Assembly: GCF_001998885.1 (NCBI RefSeq)
Contig: NZ_CP019609.1
Span: 2,301,305 to 2,365,304, forward strand
Origin: Vagococcus penaei
GTDB taxonomy: Bacteria > Bacillota > Bacilli > Lactobacillales > Vagococcaceae
Length of the DNA stretch: 64,000 nucleotides
Direction: 5' to 3'
Shown: piece after piece, positions 1 through 10,588 of the stretch
Layout of the letters: every line of letters starts with the position of its first letter
Position numbering within the stretch: the stretch's first letter is position 1
Notes under the pieces: model-generated
The model's input: the letters and a program-made list of their open reading frames with translations, nothing else
What the model was told of the DNA's origin: nothing
The model's database searches: none
Position numbers and translations under genes: made by a program

Positions 1-1976
1 GTATAGTTATCGCAGTGGGAAATGATACCTTATTTGGCCAAATTGCTAAGGGTGTATCAGAGACACGAACGATTACTAGTTTTGATATTGGGATTAGTAA
101 AACGTCATGGCTATTAATTCGTTTTATGTTAGTTATGGCACCTGCTGTTTTTCTAATAAACGGTTTGACTAAAGGGGATTGGCTTGAAGCATTTCTCTTT
201 GGTTTATCAATTGCAGTGGGGCTAACGCCTGAGATGTTACCAATGATTGTCACCACTAACTTAGTTAAAGGTGCATCTAGCATGGCTAAAAAAGGCACTA
301 TTATCAAAAATTTAAATTCGATTCAAAATTTTGGGGCAATCGATATTCTTTGCACGGATAAAACGGGAACGTTGACACAAGATAAAATTATTTTAGAATA
401 CCACCTTGATGTCGATGGTAAAGAAGACTTGCGGGTCTTACGTCATGCATTTTTCAACAGCTACTATCAAACAGGATTAAAGAATTTGATGGATAAAGCA
501 ATTATTGAGTCGGCGGATGAAGAATTAGCGATTGATGTATCGCATTATACTAAAGTAGACGAAATTCCGTTTGATTTTCAACGTCGCCGGATGAGTGTTG
601 TGATTGAAGATAATCATGGTAAGACACAGATGATTACTAAAGGTGCAATTGAAGAAATGCTAGATATTTCTTCTTACGTTGATTATCGTGGTGAAGTCAT
701 TCCTTTAACCGAAGAATTACGGGAGACAATTTTAAAAACGGTAGATGAATTAAACGAAGATGGGCTACGTGTTATCGGGGTATCTCAAAAGACTAATCCA
801 AGTGTCGTTGGTGAATTCTCAATCCAAGATGAGAGTGACATGGTTTTAATTGGTTATCTTGCCTTTTTAGATCCACCAAAAGAAACGACAAAAGATGCTC
901 TTGATGCGTTACGCAAACATGGTGTCGGTGTCAAGGTGCTAACAGGAGACAATGCGTTAGTCACTAAATCAGTTTGTAAGCAAGTTGGTTTGAAAAACGA
1001 AGCAATTATTATTGGAAATACGCTCGACCATTTAACTGACGATGAATTACAAAAAGTAGCGATTGAAAATAATATTTTTGTTAAATTAACGCCTTCACAA
1101 AAAACACGTTTGGTTCGTGTCTTACGTGAAGCGGGTCATACGGTTGGTTTCATGGGTGACGGGATTAATGATGCTCCAGCAATGAAAGAGGCTGATGTGG
1201 GTATTTCGGTTGATACTGCAGTAGATATCGCAAAAGAGTCTGCTGATGTTATCCTTTTAGAAAAAGATCTGATGATTTTAGAGCGTGGCATTTTATCTGG
1301 TCGTAAAACATTTGGTAATATTATGAAGTATGTAAAAATGACGGCAAGTTCAAACTTTGGTAATATGTTTTCTGTTGTAATTGCCAGTATCTTTCTACCA
1401 TTTTTACCAATGTTACCTTTGCAAGTCCTATTCTTGAATTTGATTTATGATATTTCTTGTATGTCTATTCCATGGGATCATATGGATGAAGAGTATCTAG
1501 AAGAGCCTAAAAAATGGGACGCAACAAGTATTGGGTCATTTATGCGTTGGTTAGGACCAACAAGTTCAATTTTTGATATCACAACCTATCTTTTAATGTA
1601 CTTTATCATTTGTCCAGCTGTTGTTGGTGGTTCGTTCCATACGTTAAATGCGGAACAACAAGTAATGTTTATTGCTGTATTCCATGCTGGCTGGTTCGTT
1701 GAATCATTATGGTCACAAACGTTAGTTATTTACGCATTACGAACACCTAAAATACCATTTATCCAAAGTAACCCATCATTTATTTTAGCCACTGTCACAA
1801 CTTTAGGTATTGCTATTGGTACAGTCTTACCATTTACCGATTTTGGAGAAAATCTTGGATTAGTTGATTTACCTGGAGAATACTGGGCATGGTTGGCAGT
1901 GACAATTATCGCTTATTTGGTGTTAGTTATGATTGTAAAAAAAATCTATGTAAAAAAATATGGCGAATTACTATAA
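1..1976 (+). CDS. mgtA: Magnesium-translocating P-type ATPase, 5' end outside the window
   Basis: Imports Mg2+ across the cytoplasmic membrane at the cost of ATP. The open frame runs back to the first bases of the window with no stop, so the N-terminal part, probably 200 or more residues, lies upstream. Visible are the phosphorylation motif DKTGTLT with its aspartate at about base 357, the TGDN hinge, GDGINDAPA, and a C-terminal block of membrane helices. The segment [19 protein letters not shown] just before DKTG is characteristic of MgtA/MgtB rather than Ca2+ or heavy-metal pumps. A terminator follows directly, so it ends its transcript here. Confidence 0.93.
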   Translation, partial: IVIAVGNDTLFGQIAKGVSETRTITSFDIGISKTSWLLIRFMLVMAPAVFLINGLTKGDWLEAFLFGLSIAVGLTPEMLPMIVTTNLVKGASSMAKKGTIIKNLNSIQNFGAIDILCTDKTGTLTQDKIILEYHLDVDGKEDLRVLRHAFFNSYYQTGLKNLMDKAIIESADEELAIDVSHYTKVDEIPFDFQRRRMSVVIEDNHGKTQMITKGAIEEMLDISSYVDYRGEVIPLTEELRETILKTVDELNEDGLRVIGVSQKTNPSVVGEFSIQDESDMVLIGYLAFLDPPKETTKDALDALRKHGVGVKVLTGDNALVTKSVCKQVGLKNEAIIIGNTLDHLTDDELQKVAIENNIFVKLTPSQKTRLVRVLREAGHTVGFMGDGINDAPAMKEADVGISVDTAVDIAKESADVILLEKDLMILERGILSGRKTFGNIMKYVKMTASSNFGNMFSVVIASIFLPFLPMLPLQVLFLNLIYDISCMSIPWDHMDEEYLEEPKKWDATSIGSFMRWLGPTSSIFDITTYLLMYFIICPAVVGGSFHTLNAEQQVMFIAVFHAGWFVESLWSQTLVIYALRTPKIPFIQSNPSFILATVTTLGIAIGTVLPFTDFGENLGLVDLPGEYWAWLAVTIIAYLVLVMIVKKIYVKKYGELL

Positions 1977-1985
1977 ATAATTTTA

Positions 1986-2017
1986 AAAGGATAGGATAAC
2001 ACCTATTCTTTTTTTTG
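1986..2017 (+). terminator. Intrinsic terminator after mgtA
   Basis: AAGGATAGG pairs with CCTATTCTT across a 6-nt loop and is followed by a run of T. It lies 10 bases beyond the mgtA stop. Confidence 0.75.
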
Positions 2018-2104
2018 TTCAATAATTAATAAGACAAAATATTTGTCAGATACGTATTTTTTTAATACGCTATAACCATTAGCAAATAAGAAATGGGTGT
2101 TTTT

Positions 2105-2464
2105 ATGTATCAAGTGATAATGACATATAGTGAAAATGAGCCGTGGTGGTTTTTTGATGAGTGGCAAGAAGACATAACGAAGGAATTATCTTTTGATACA
2201 TTCGAGGCTGCTTGTAATTATTTTAAAGACATTTGTCATGAATATAGTGATAAATTTGAAAGTCATCGTGTAAAAGATGATTATTTGGTTGCTTTTTGGA
2301 ATGAAAATGACTTAATATATTGTGAGGACTGTGATGAGGAGCTTCAAGCTTATTATGGTGTGATGTTAGTGAAAAATTACAAGAAATTAGATGATGGAGA
2401 TAGTGAATCAGATGAAGCAATTAATTATAGCGGAAAAGCCAAGTGTTGCCAAAGACATAGCTAA
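2105..2464 (+). CDS. DUF1033 family protein
   Basis: A small soluble acidic protein of 119 residues with the DUF1033 pattern: N-terminal MYQVIMTYSENEPWWFF, then AAFWNE and the ECDEEL-like CEDCDEELQAYYG segment. The family is common in Lactobacillales and has no assigned function. I start at the internal ATG at 2105 because family members begin MYQVI; an upstream in-frame ATG at 2093 would add four residues. The last 53 bases overlap the start of topB in another frame, so the C-terminal tail (GKAKCCQRHS) is encoded by topB sequence. Translational coupling with topB is an inference. Confidence 0.8.
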   Translation: MYQVIMTYSENEPWWFFDEWQEDITKELSFDTFEAACNYFKDICHEYSDKFESHRVKDDYLVAFWNENDLIYCEDCDEELQAYYGVMLVKNYKKLDDGDSESDEAINYSGKAKCCQRHS

Positions 2465-4492
2465 AGTCTTAGGTGCGACAAAAAAACAAAAAGTTATATC
2501 GAAGGTAATGATGTGATTGTTACTTGGGCACTAGGTCATCTTTTGACACTAAAAATGCCTGAGGATTATAGTAACGATTGGGCAGAATGGACAGATAAAA
2601 CCTTACCGATGATTCCTAAAAAAGTTGGTATTAAACCACTGCCTAAAACACGGCACCAATTAAAAGCTATCAGTCAATTAGCTAATCGCAAAGATGTTGG
2701 CGAGGCGGTGATAGCAACTGATGCTGGACGAGAAGGCGAACTTGTTGCTAGATGGATTTTAGAATATGTTAAATTTAATAAACCTGTCAAGCGTTTATGG
2801 ATTTCTTCGCAAACAAATCAAGCAATTAAACAAGGTTTTAATTCATTAAGACCAAGCCGTGAGTACGATAATTTATATTATTCAGCACTAGCACGAGCTG
2901 AAGCAGACTGGCTCATTGGATTAAACGTGACACGAGCATTAACAGTCAAATATCAAGATAACTTATCAGCTGGACGGGTACAAACGCCAACCTTAGCTAT
3001 GGTACGTGAGCAAGAAAGAAAAATTGAAACGTTTAAGCCGGAAACTTTTTACACATTAGACTTTATTCATCAACAATTAAAAGGTCGCTTGCAACTGAAA
3101 AATCCACGTCAGTTTAAAGAACGTCAAAATTTAGAGGGTCTAGTCGATAAGTTAACTGGAACAGCATTAAAGGTCGTGTCAGTGACTGTCAAAGAAAAAA
3201 AAGAGCACGCCCCATTGCCTTATGATTTAACTGAGATTCAACGAGAAGCCAATCAGCGTTATCAATTTTCAGCTAAAAAGACCCTTTCTGTTATTCAACG
3301 TCTTTATGAGTACCACAAGATAGTAACTTATCCTCGGACAGACTCAAAATATTTGACAACGGATATGAAACAAACAATGAAGGAACGGTTACATGCTGTA
3401 GTCAACCTTGACTCAGAGCGTGTTAAGCAAATACTAAAACAAGGTGGAAATGTCGTTCAAACTAACGTGTTTCAAAATGCAAAAGTGACTGACCATCATG
3501 GTTTAATTCCTACTGAGCAAACAGCGCGTTTAGAAAAATTAGATAATGATGAATTAAAAATTTATCGCTTAATTACTGAGCGATTTTTAGGTCTATTTGA
3601 ACAACCACATATTACTAGTAATCAAACTATTTCTGCTAAAGCACTAGATTCGCTCTTTGTTTTTAAACAAATGAAGGTGATTCAGGTTGGCTGGAAGAAA
3701 ACTGATGGGCGTGAAACGCATGGGGTCACATTTAAAGAAGGTCAAACTCTGACAGGGCATTATCAGATTAATCAAGAGATGACGTCACCACCAAGCGCGT
3801 TGACTGAATCAAGTCTATTAGGACAAATGGAAAAACATGGTTTAGGTACACCTGCAACACGAGCAGAAATGATTGAAAAATTGATTAATTCTGGACTGAT
3901 GGAGCGGACTAATACATCATTGATTGTTACACCAAAAGGTAAGCAATTGTTGCAATTAGTCAATCCATCTTTAGTAACACCTAAGTTAACGGCTGAATGG
4001 GAAAAATCTTTGGAGCAAATCGCTGACGGTCAATTAAAAGAACATGAGTTTATTAAGAAAATTGAAAAAGAAGCAGATCGTTTAGTGAAAGAAATCAAAC
4101 GTAGTGAGACTAAATATGTTGATCATGCTTTAACCACTAAAAAATGTCCTGAATGTGATAGCTTATTAAAAGAGAAAAACACACGTGATGGTAAAATTTA
4201 CGTTTGTAGTAGCGATACTTGTTCTTATCGTCGCCGTAAGGACCCTAAAGTATCTAATCATCGTTGCCCACAATGTAAAAAGAAAATGGAGATTCTTGAG
4301 GGTAAAAATGGGGCATATTTCAAATGTAAGTCATGTAACTTAACTGAAAAGGTTGAGAAAAAATCTGGAAGTGAAAAGAAAATGACAAAGCATGAAGAAC
4401 GAAATTTAATCAAGAAATACCAAAAAGAAGCAGATGATGCATTAGAATCTCCATTAGCATTAGCATTAAAACAAGCGCTAAAAGATAATTAA
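2412..4492 (+). pseudogene. topB: DNA topoisomerase III, broken by a 1-base frameshift near the start
   Basis: Type IA topoisomerase that relaxes and decatenates DNA through a transient 5' phosphotyrosine. Translation from ATG 2412 gives MKQLIIAEKPSVAKDIAKVLG, the Toprim start, but hits a stop at 2514. The remaining 660 codons are open in another frame from about 2489, giving SYIEGNDVIVTWALGHLL, then ATDAGREGE (Toprim acidic residues), YPRTDSKYL with the catalytic Tyr at 3329-3331, and two C-terminal zinc ribbons (CPEC..., CPQCKKK...). One extra A in the A7 run (2480-2486) or the A5 run (2488-2492) restores a full protein of about 693 residues. Everything else is intact, so this is a recent mutation or, more likely, a sequence error. 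A GTG at 2513 could start a product lacking the first Toprim motif. Confidence 0.88.
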
Positions 4493-4501
4493 TGGTAAAA
4501 T

Positions 4502-4540
4502 AGAGCTATGAAATCAAAAGGCATAGCTCTATTTGTGTTT
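4502..4540 (+). terminator. Intrinsic terminator after topB
   Basis: AGAGCTATG (4502-4510) pairs perfectly with CATAGCTCT (4522-4530) and is followed by a T-rich tail. It sits 10 bases after the topB stop and just ahead of the aldehyde dehydrogenase ribosome binding site. Confidence 0.7.
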
Positions 4541-4559
4541 TATGAAAGGAGATTATTCC

Positions 4560-5930
4560 ATGTTTAATGATATAGTTAGACAGCAACGGGATTTTTTTAA
4601 CACCGGTCAAACAAGATCGCTTAATTTTCGCTTAAACCAATTGAAAAAACTCAAGAATCAAATTCAAAGCTATGAAACTGAGTTATTGGAAGCTTTACAC
4701 AAAGATTTACATAAATCTGAAACTGAAGGTTATTTGACTGAATTAGGTGTACTTTATTTGCATCTTGACGATACAATAAAACATTTAAAAAAATGGGCAA
4801 AACCACAAAGAACACGGACACCGCTCTTTTTGCAACCGGCAAAAAGTGAGGTTCGACGAGAACCATATGGTGTTAGTCTAATTATTGGTCCATTCAATTA
4901 TCCTGTATTGTTAATTTTTGATCCATTAATTGGTGCGATTGCTGGAGGGAATACTGCTTTAATTGGTTTGTCAGAAGAAGTTCCCAATACTAATAAAGTC
5001 ATCCAACAATTAATTGGTGAAATTTTTGAGAAAAAATATATTACAACATACATTACCTCAATTGATGCGAATCAAGCTGTGTTAGGTGAAAAGTTTGATA
5101 AAATATTTTTTACTGGCAGTGAATTTGTTGGGAAAATCGTTGCTAAAAGTGCGGCAACTAATTTAACACCAATTACGCTAGAATTAGGTGGTAAAAGTCC
5201 AGCAATTGTGACTAAATTTGCAGATATAGAGCTCGCTGCCCAACGAATTATTTGGGGTAAATTTTTAAATGCTGGACAAACATGTGTGGCTCCAGATTAT
5301 TGTCTTGTCGATAACCAAGTTAAAGGCGAATTATTAGAAGAGATGCGTTCTGTATTAATTAAGCAGTTTGGTTCTAATCCTCAATTAAGTCCAGATTTTG
5401 GTCGGATTGTCAATGCTAAAAGTATTCAACGATTAGAGAAAATAATCAAAGCTGACCAAGATTATCTTTGGTTAGGTGGTACGGTTGATGCAAGCGATCG
5501 TTATATCGAACCAACAATTTTGGTAGCTGATTTACTAGATCCTTTAGAGGCTATGATGACTGAAATTTTTGGGCCAATTTTTCCTGTGTTAGGCTATGAT
5601 AAGTTAGGAGAGGCTGTGCAATTTATTAAACGTCATCCGCATCCACTAGCTTTTTATCCTTTTTCAAATAAAAAACCAGAAATTAATTGGTTAGTTAATC
5701 AAGTTGATTGCGGTGGTATTACAGTCAATGATACAATTTTACATTTAGCGAATGATCATTTACCGTTTGGTGGAGTTGGGCCTTCTGGTATGGGAGATTA
5801 TCATGGGATTGAAAGTATCCGGGCCTTCACTTATAATAAGTCTGTCTTAAAACGTTCACGGATTATCAGTATTCCGTTTTTATTCCCACCATATACTGAA
5901 AAAAACATAAAATCATTCGTTTATTTTTAA
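4560..5930 (+). CDS. Aldehyde dehydrogenase, ALDH3-like
   Basis: NAD(P)-dependent oxidation of aldehydes to acids; the substrate cannot be told from sequence. The protein has 456 residues. It shows PYGVSLIIGPFNYPVLL (cofactor-binding entry), FFTGSEFVGK, the glutamate motif LELGGKSPAIV, and the catalytic cysteine in NAGQTCVAPDY. The short length and the C-terminal LPFGGVGPSGMGDYHG tail match the class 3 or YwdH-like group. The start at 4560 follows AAAGGAG with good spacing; an upstream ATG at 4533 is less plausible. It lies alone between the topB terminator and ftsK. Confidence 0.88.
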   Translation: MFNDIVRQQRDFFNTGQTRSLNFRLNQLKKLKNQIQSYETELLEALHKDLHKSETEGYLTELGVLYLHLDDTIKHLKKWAKPQRTRTPLFLQPAKSEVRREPYGVSLIIGPFNYPVLLIFDPLIGAIAGGNTALIGLSEEVPNTNKVIQQLIGEIFEKKYITTYITSIDANQAVLGEKFDKIFFTGSEFVGKIVAKSAATNLTPITLELGGKSPAIVTKFADIELAAQRIIWGKFLNAGQTCVAPDYCLVDNQVKGELLEEMRSVLIKQFGSNPQLSPDFGRIVNAKSIQRLEKIIKADQDYLWLGGTVDASDRYIEPTILVADLLDPLEAMMTEIFGPIFPVLGYDKLGEAVQFIKRHPHPLAFYPFSNKKPEINWLVNQVDCGGITVNDTILHLANDHLPFGGVGPSGMGDYHGIESIRAFTYNKSVLKRSRIISIPFLFPPYTEKNIKSFVYF

Positions 5931-5975
5931 AATAAACTTGATGGTATCTGAAAATTTAATATAAGGAGTAGAGCA

Positions 5976-8314
5976 ATGGTTAAGAAGAAACAAACAAAAA
6001 AGGCTACTAAGAAGCCGACTGCCAAGCAAAAGAAACAACAAGACCGTACAACCTATTTCATCATTGGACTTAGTTTTATTATTTTTGGTTTGTTAGGTGC
6101 GCTTAAACTAGGCTTTCTTGGTTTGCTAATGGCAAATGTGTTTCGGTTATTAGTTGGTAATAGTTATTTAGTAATGGCTATTTTCTTAATTTTTTATGGT
6201 GCTCTGCTAATGTTTATGGGGAAAGACCCTAAATTCAAGCGAGCTACAATTTGGATTGGTGCCTTAGTTTTCTATTTGGGTGTATTACTATTTCTAGAAA
6301 TGGGCTTATTCAAACAAATTACACGAGATACACCTATTTTTTCTCATACATGGAGTAAAATTTACGCTGATTTAAAAGTTAATCAAATCACTCAGTCAGT
6401 TGGTGGTGGAGTGATTGGCGCAAGTTTATATTCAATCACATACTTTTTGGTATCTAAAATAGGTTCATATATTATAGCCTTTGGTACAATGATTGTTGGT
6501 ATTTTATTATTTTTAAATATTGGATTAAATGATGTAGCTAATAAAGTCAGAGAATTTGGCGGGAAATCAGCTGAGAACCTTAAAGAAAAATCTGATCAAA
6601 TTATTGAAGAAAAAAAAAAGCTAGCTGAAGAGAAAAAAAAAGGAAACTTTCAGAGAAAACTAGCAAAATAAATAATGTGAAGGAGACATTGCCCGTTGAA
6701 AAAATGGTTGTTGATGTTCCAATAGACGAACCGGTTCAAACTGAATTGCTTAGACCCATGACACCACCGCCAGTTGTCGAGACTGTGCAACAACAAGAAA
6801 GCGAAGATAAAAGTACCTTAGATTGGGATATTCCATTAGGAGAAGGGGATAATCCCAACTATCAGTTGCCGACAGTGTCACTATTAACAAAAGTACCAGC
6901 GGTCGATCAAACTAATGAACTAAAAATAGTAAAGCACAATACGCAAGTTTTAGAACGTACCTTTGACAGCTTTAACGTTGATGCAAAGGTGACTAATTAT
7001 AGTTTAGGACCATCAGTGACAAAATTTGAAGTTCAACCAGCTGTTGGAGTGAAAGTTAGTAAAATTGTTGGATTAACAGATGACATTGCTCTAGCTCTTG
7101 CAGCGAAAGACATCCGTATGGAAGCACCAATTCCTGGGAAATCGGTGATTGGAATTGAAGTGCCTAATCAGACAACTAGCATGGTTTCTTTCCGTGAGGT
7201 TATGGAAGCATCTCCTGTGCATCCAGATAAACTATTAGAAGTACCTTTAGGCCGTAGTATTTCTGGCGATATCGTATCGGCTGATTTAACAAAGATGCCA
7301 CATCTACTAATTGCTGGGTCAACTGGTAGTGGGAAATCAGTTTGTATTAATGGGATTATTTCCAGTATTTTAATGAAAGCTAAACCTAATCAAGTCAAAC
7401 TTATGATGATTGATCCAAAGATGGTTGAATTAAATGTTTACAATGGGATTCCTCATTTGCTGACGCCTGTGGTCACTAATCCACGTAAGGCAGCTCAAGC
7501 TCTACAAAAAGTGGTTGAAGAAATGGAAAAACGTTATGAGCTATTTGCAGGTTTTGGTGTCCGTAATATCAATGGATACAACGAGATGATTCAAAAACAT
7601 AACTTAGAAACTGGTGATATTAAAACGTTTCTTCCATATATTGTGGTAATTGTTGATGAGTTAGCCGACTTAATGATGGTTGCTTCAAATGAAGTTGAGG
7701 ATGCGATTATTCGTTTGGCTCAAATGGCGCGTGCTGCCGGAATTCATATGATTTTAGCGACACAACGTCCGAGTGTTGATGTTATTACCGGTATTATTAA
7801 AGCCAACGTGCCTTCAAGGATTGCCTTTGCCGTTTCAAGTGGAACAGATTCTCGAACGATTATTGACGGTAATGGTGCAGAAAAACTATTAGGTCGTGGT
7901 GATATGCTGTTTGTTCCAATGGGTGAAAATAAACCAATTAGGGTACAAGGCGCATTTATTTCTGATGGCGAAGTCGAGCAAATCGTCAGTTTTGTCCACT
8001 CACAACAGGAAGCTAACTATGTTGAGAGTATGATGCCAACAGATGAGGGGACATCATCTAATCAAAATAGTCAAGATGCGTTTGATGAGTACTATCAAGA
8101 TGCGAAAGCATTAGTTATTGATATGCAGACAGCGAGTATTTCCCTATTGCAGAGACGTTTTAAAATAGGTTATAATCGTGCAGCACGAATTGTTGATGAA
8201 CTTGAAGCAAGCGGTGTTGTTGGACCATCTGAAGGCAGTAAGCCACGTAAAGTGTTAATGACTAAGGCTGAAGAAAATTTGGTGCCAGCTTATGATGAAA
8301 CGACACCAGGATAG
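5976..8314 (+). pseudogene. ftsK: DNA translocase FtsK/SpoIIIE, split by a 1-base frameshift
   Basis: Septum-anchored ATPase that pumps chromosome ends out of the closing division septum. The first frame (5976-6671) holds a Lys-rich N-terminus, four to five membrane helices and a charged linker ([12 protein letters not shown]). The second frame resumes within the linker and carries the motor: Walker A GSTGSGKS, Walker [13 protein letters not shown], an [12 protein letters not shown] segment, and the C-terminal gamma winged helix ([21 protein letters not shown]) that reads KOPS-type sites. The break falls at A9 (6633-6641); ten As would fuse both parts into about 779 residues, the usual size. 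Both halves look under selection, so sequencing error is the first suspect and transcriptional slippage the alternative. A GTG at 6677 could start a soluble motor fragment. Confidence 0.9.
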
Positions 8315-8321
8315 TTTTAAT

Positions 8322-8370
8322 AAAAAAACATTTTGCTTACTTAACAATAAGTAGGCAAAATGTTTTTTTT
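8322..8370. terminator. Bidirectional terminator between ftsK and the antiporter gene
   Basis: ACATTTTGCTTACTT (8328-8342) pairs with AAGTAGGCAAAATGT (8349-8363). A-runs lie on the left and T-runs on the right, so the hairpin can end the converging ftsK and antiporter transcripts. Confidence 0.8.
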
Positions 8371-10481
8371 TAATCAATATTCCCTTGCAAGAACGTCGCT
8401 TCATTATAATTAATTGTTTGACGTAATTGATTTGCTAAGGTTGGTGAAATACGGCCTTTTTCTAATAATTTTTGGATAACAGCTCGTTCTTCATCGAGTG
8501 ATTTTAAATAAAATTCACGATGTAGAAGTTGATATTCACTATGATCACTATTATCAGCGTAATTAATCCGTTCAATCTTATATTGGTATTCTAATGAAAT
8601 CTGATTGATAATGCTAGTTTTTAAACGATAATATTGGTCTTGTTCAGATAAAGCGATTTGTGCATCTCTTAATGCATCAGTCGCTTTTTCAGCGCTAACT
8701 TTTTCAAGCAACATAATATCTTTACGATTAGTATTTTCTGTTGATCGTTTGCGTAAAATATTTTTGAAAATCATCCGTTTAGTCGCACGTTTAGCACGAT
8801 AAAGAAATTGTTTCATAACGATTGTCACATTAGTCGAATGAGCTTTTTTCTTATAATTAATCATTTGTAAATAATTTTTGATTAATTTTTTATCGATGTT
8901 ATCATTAATACCTAATTCCATAATGGCGTCAAATTCAGCATTAACAGCAATCTTACGGTAGTTTACGTCCAGTTCATGATAAAAATCATTTGACGTCTTT
9001 TCATTATGTAAGTATAAATAACGTAACTGTTTATCTAAATCTTCTAACAATTCCATAATAACGAATTGATTGGTATCATCAATATCAGCTTCTAAGGCTT
9101 TGATTGCCTGTTTGGTCATTAAGGTCTTGGCTTCGATTTCTGATAAATCTTCTAGATTCGACGTATCTTCACCTAAATTATTGCTTGTGCCTTGGGTAAA
9201 ATGATTTTCCTCAACAGTCGATAAAATTAAGCGTTTTTTACCTTTTGTCATGATTGGTAGAGTAATCATAGCAGCTAATAAACTAGTTAAAATGACCCCA
9301 CTCGCTAGAAAAATAATTAAATAGCGTTCAGTAAAGGCATCCCCATTTGGTAAGTAGAAGGGAATCGATAGAACCATAACCATCGTAATGGCACCTCTAA
9401 CACCAGTTAAACCAGTTAATAACGCTGTTTGGAATTTTGGTTTAGCCAAATTATAGTCTTTCACTTTCCAGTGGTTGTACCACATAAATCCATAAGACCA
9501 GAATGTTCGAATAAATAATAAGATTAACCAGATAAAAATCACGTAAATAATTAATTTAATATTATTAATTTCAGGATTAATAATCGCTGCATGCATAGCT
9601 TTAGGCAATGTCGAACCTAATAACACAAAAATTACGCCGTTTAGTAAATAAATAATCATATCCCATAATTTTGCCGTAACTAGCTGAATTTCGGATAGTT
9701 GGCTACGGTATAAGGGCTTTTGTTGAATTGATAAAACACCCGAAACAACCACTGCAATTACACCAGAAGCATGAACAGTCTCAGCTGCAATAAAGATGAT
9801 GAATGGTGTTAAAATTTGTAGAGAAGTATGGAGAATGGCATCTTGGATTCCTTGTCTAAGCAATGTCGCTTCAATCGCATACATAATACGAGTTCCGATA
9901 ATACCGATAACTACAGCCATTGCACTTAGATAAAGAAAATCAAGTGTCGCCGTTCTTAATGAAAACTCTCCAGTTAAAAAGGCAGCTAACGCATATTTAA
10001 AAGCAATCAGTCCGCTTGCATCGTTAATCAAACTTTCACCATTAACTAGGTTTAATAAACGCTTAGGCAACTTAACTTGCTCAGCAATCCCTTGAACAGC
10101 AACGGGATCAGTCGGTGACAAGACAGCTGCTAAGGCGAAGGCTAGGGACAAGGATACTTGAGGTACAACTAGATTAATCAAGAACCCGCCTAATATCGTT
10201 GTTAAAAGTACAAGCCAAATGGCATTTGCAAAAATTGGCGCCCGTAACTCCCATAAATCTTTCTTAGGAAAATGTTTGGCATCACTATATAATAATGGTG
10301 CGATAAATAATAACATAAACCAATCTGTTTCTAAATGAACGTTTAAATCAAGAAAAATTGCAGCCGCAAAGCCCATCGCAATTTGGATAATTGCTGTTGG
10401 AATGGATACAAGGTAATGACTAATAACGTTTGAGGCAATTACTAAAACAACTAATAAAATAATTGATTCTAATACAGCCAT
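8370..10481 (-). CDS. Na+/H+ antiporter, CPA1 (NhaP/YjcE-like) family
   Basis: Exchanges Na+ (or K+) for protons at the membrane, for pH and salt homeostasis. The 703-residue protein begins with about twelve membrane helices and contains the CPA1 core motifs AVLSPTDPVAV and NGESLINDASGLIAF, whose Asp residues bind the cation. A long cytoplasmic tail of about 270 residues follows, rich in charged, probably helical sequence, as in the YjcE/NhaK group. The start has a clear AAAGGAGG site. On the minus strand a TATACT -10 element lies upstream. It is monocistronic, downstream of proC but separated from it by a terminator. Confidence 0.9.
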   Translation of the reverse strand: MAVLESIILLVVLVIASNVISHYLVSIPTAIIQIAMGFAAAIFLDLNVHLETDWFMLLFIAPLLYSDAKHFPKKDLWELRAPIFANAIWLVLLTTILGGFLINLVVPQVSLSLAFALAAVLSPTDPVAVQGIAEQVKLPKRLLNLVNGESLINDASGLIAFKYALAAFLTGEFSLRTATLDFLYLSAMAVVIGIIGTRIMYAIEATLLRQGIQDAILHTSLQILTPFIIFIAAETVHASGVIAVVVSGVLSIQQKPLYRSQLSEIQLVTAKLWDMIIYLLNGVIFVLLGSTLPKAMHAAIINPEINNIKLIIYVIFIWLILLFIRTFWSYGFMWYNHWKVKDYNLAKPKFQTALLTGLTGVRGAITMVMVLSIPFYLPNGDAFTERYLIIFLASGVILTSLLAAMITLPIMTKGKKRLILSTVEENHFTQGTSNNLGEDTSNLEDLSEIEAKTLMTKQAIKALEADIDDTNQFVIMELLEDLDKQLRYLYLHNEKTSNDFYHELDVNYRKIAVNAEFDAIMELGINDNIDKKLIKNYLQMINYKKKAHSTNVTIVMKQFLYRAKRATKRMIFKNILRKRSTENTNRKDIMLLEKVSAEKATDALRDAQIALSEQDQYYRLKTSIINQISLEYQYKIERINYADNSDHSEYQLLHREFYLKSLDEERAVIQKLLEKGRISPTLANQLRQTINYNEATFLQGNID

Positions 10482-10530
10482 AAATTCCTCCTTTATAGTG
10501 TTTATTCTGTTTATCTACCTCTAGTATAAC

Positions 10531-10568
10531 AAAAAAGTAGAGAATTATAAAATCTCTACTTTTTATTT
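10531..10568 (-). terminator. Terminator after proC
   Basis: AGTAGAGA (10536-10543) pairs with TCTCTACT (10553-10560). Read on the minus strand the hairpin ends in a T-run, just after the proC stop. Confidence 0.7.
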
Positions 10569-10588
10569 ATTAGAAAATTAGTCTTGCT

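Noticed and set aside
2223..2420. Minus-strand open frame opposite the DUF1033 gene
   Set aside because: It has no ribosome binding site, an unusual His-rich composition typical of a shadow frame, and lies entirely within a better gene.
6606..6645. Programmed ribosomal frameshift in ftsK
   Set aside because: The A9 run is slippery, but I see no downstream pseudoknot or upstream Shine-Dalgarno-like stimulator, and two other genes show the same one-A deficit, which favours sequence error.
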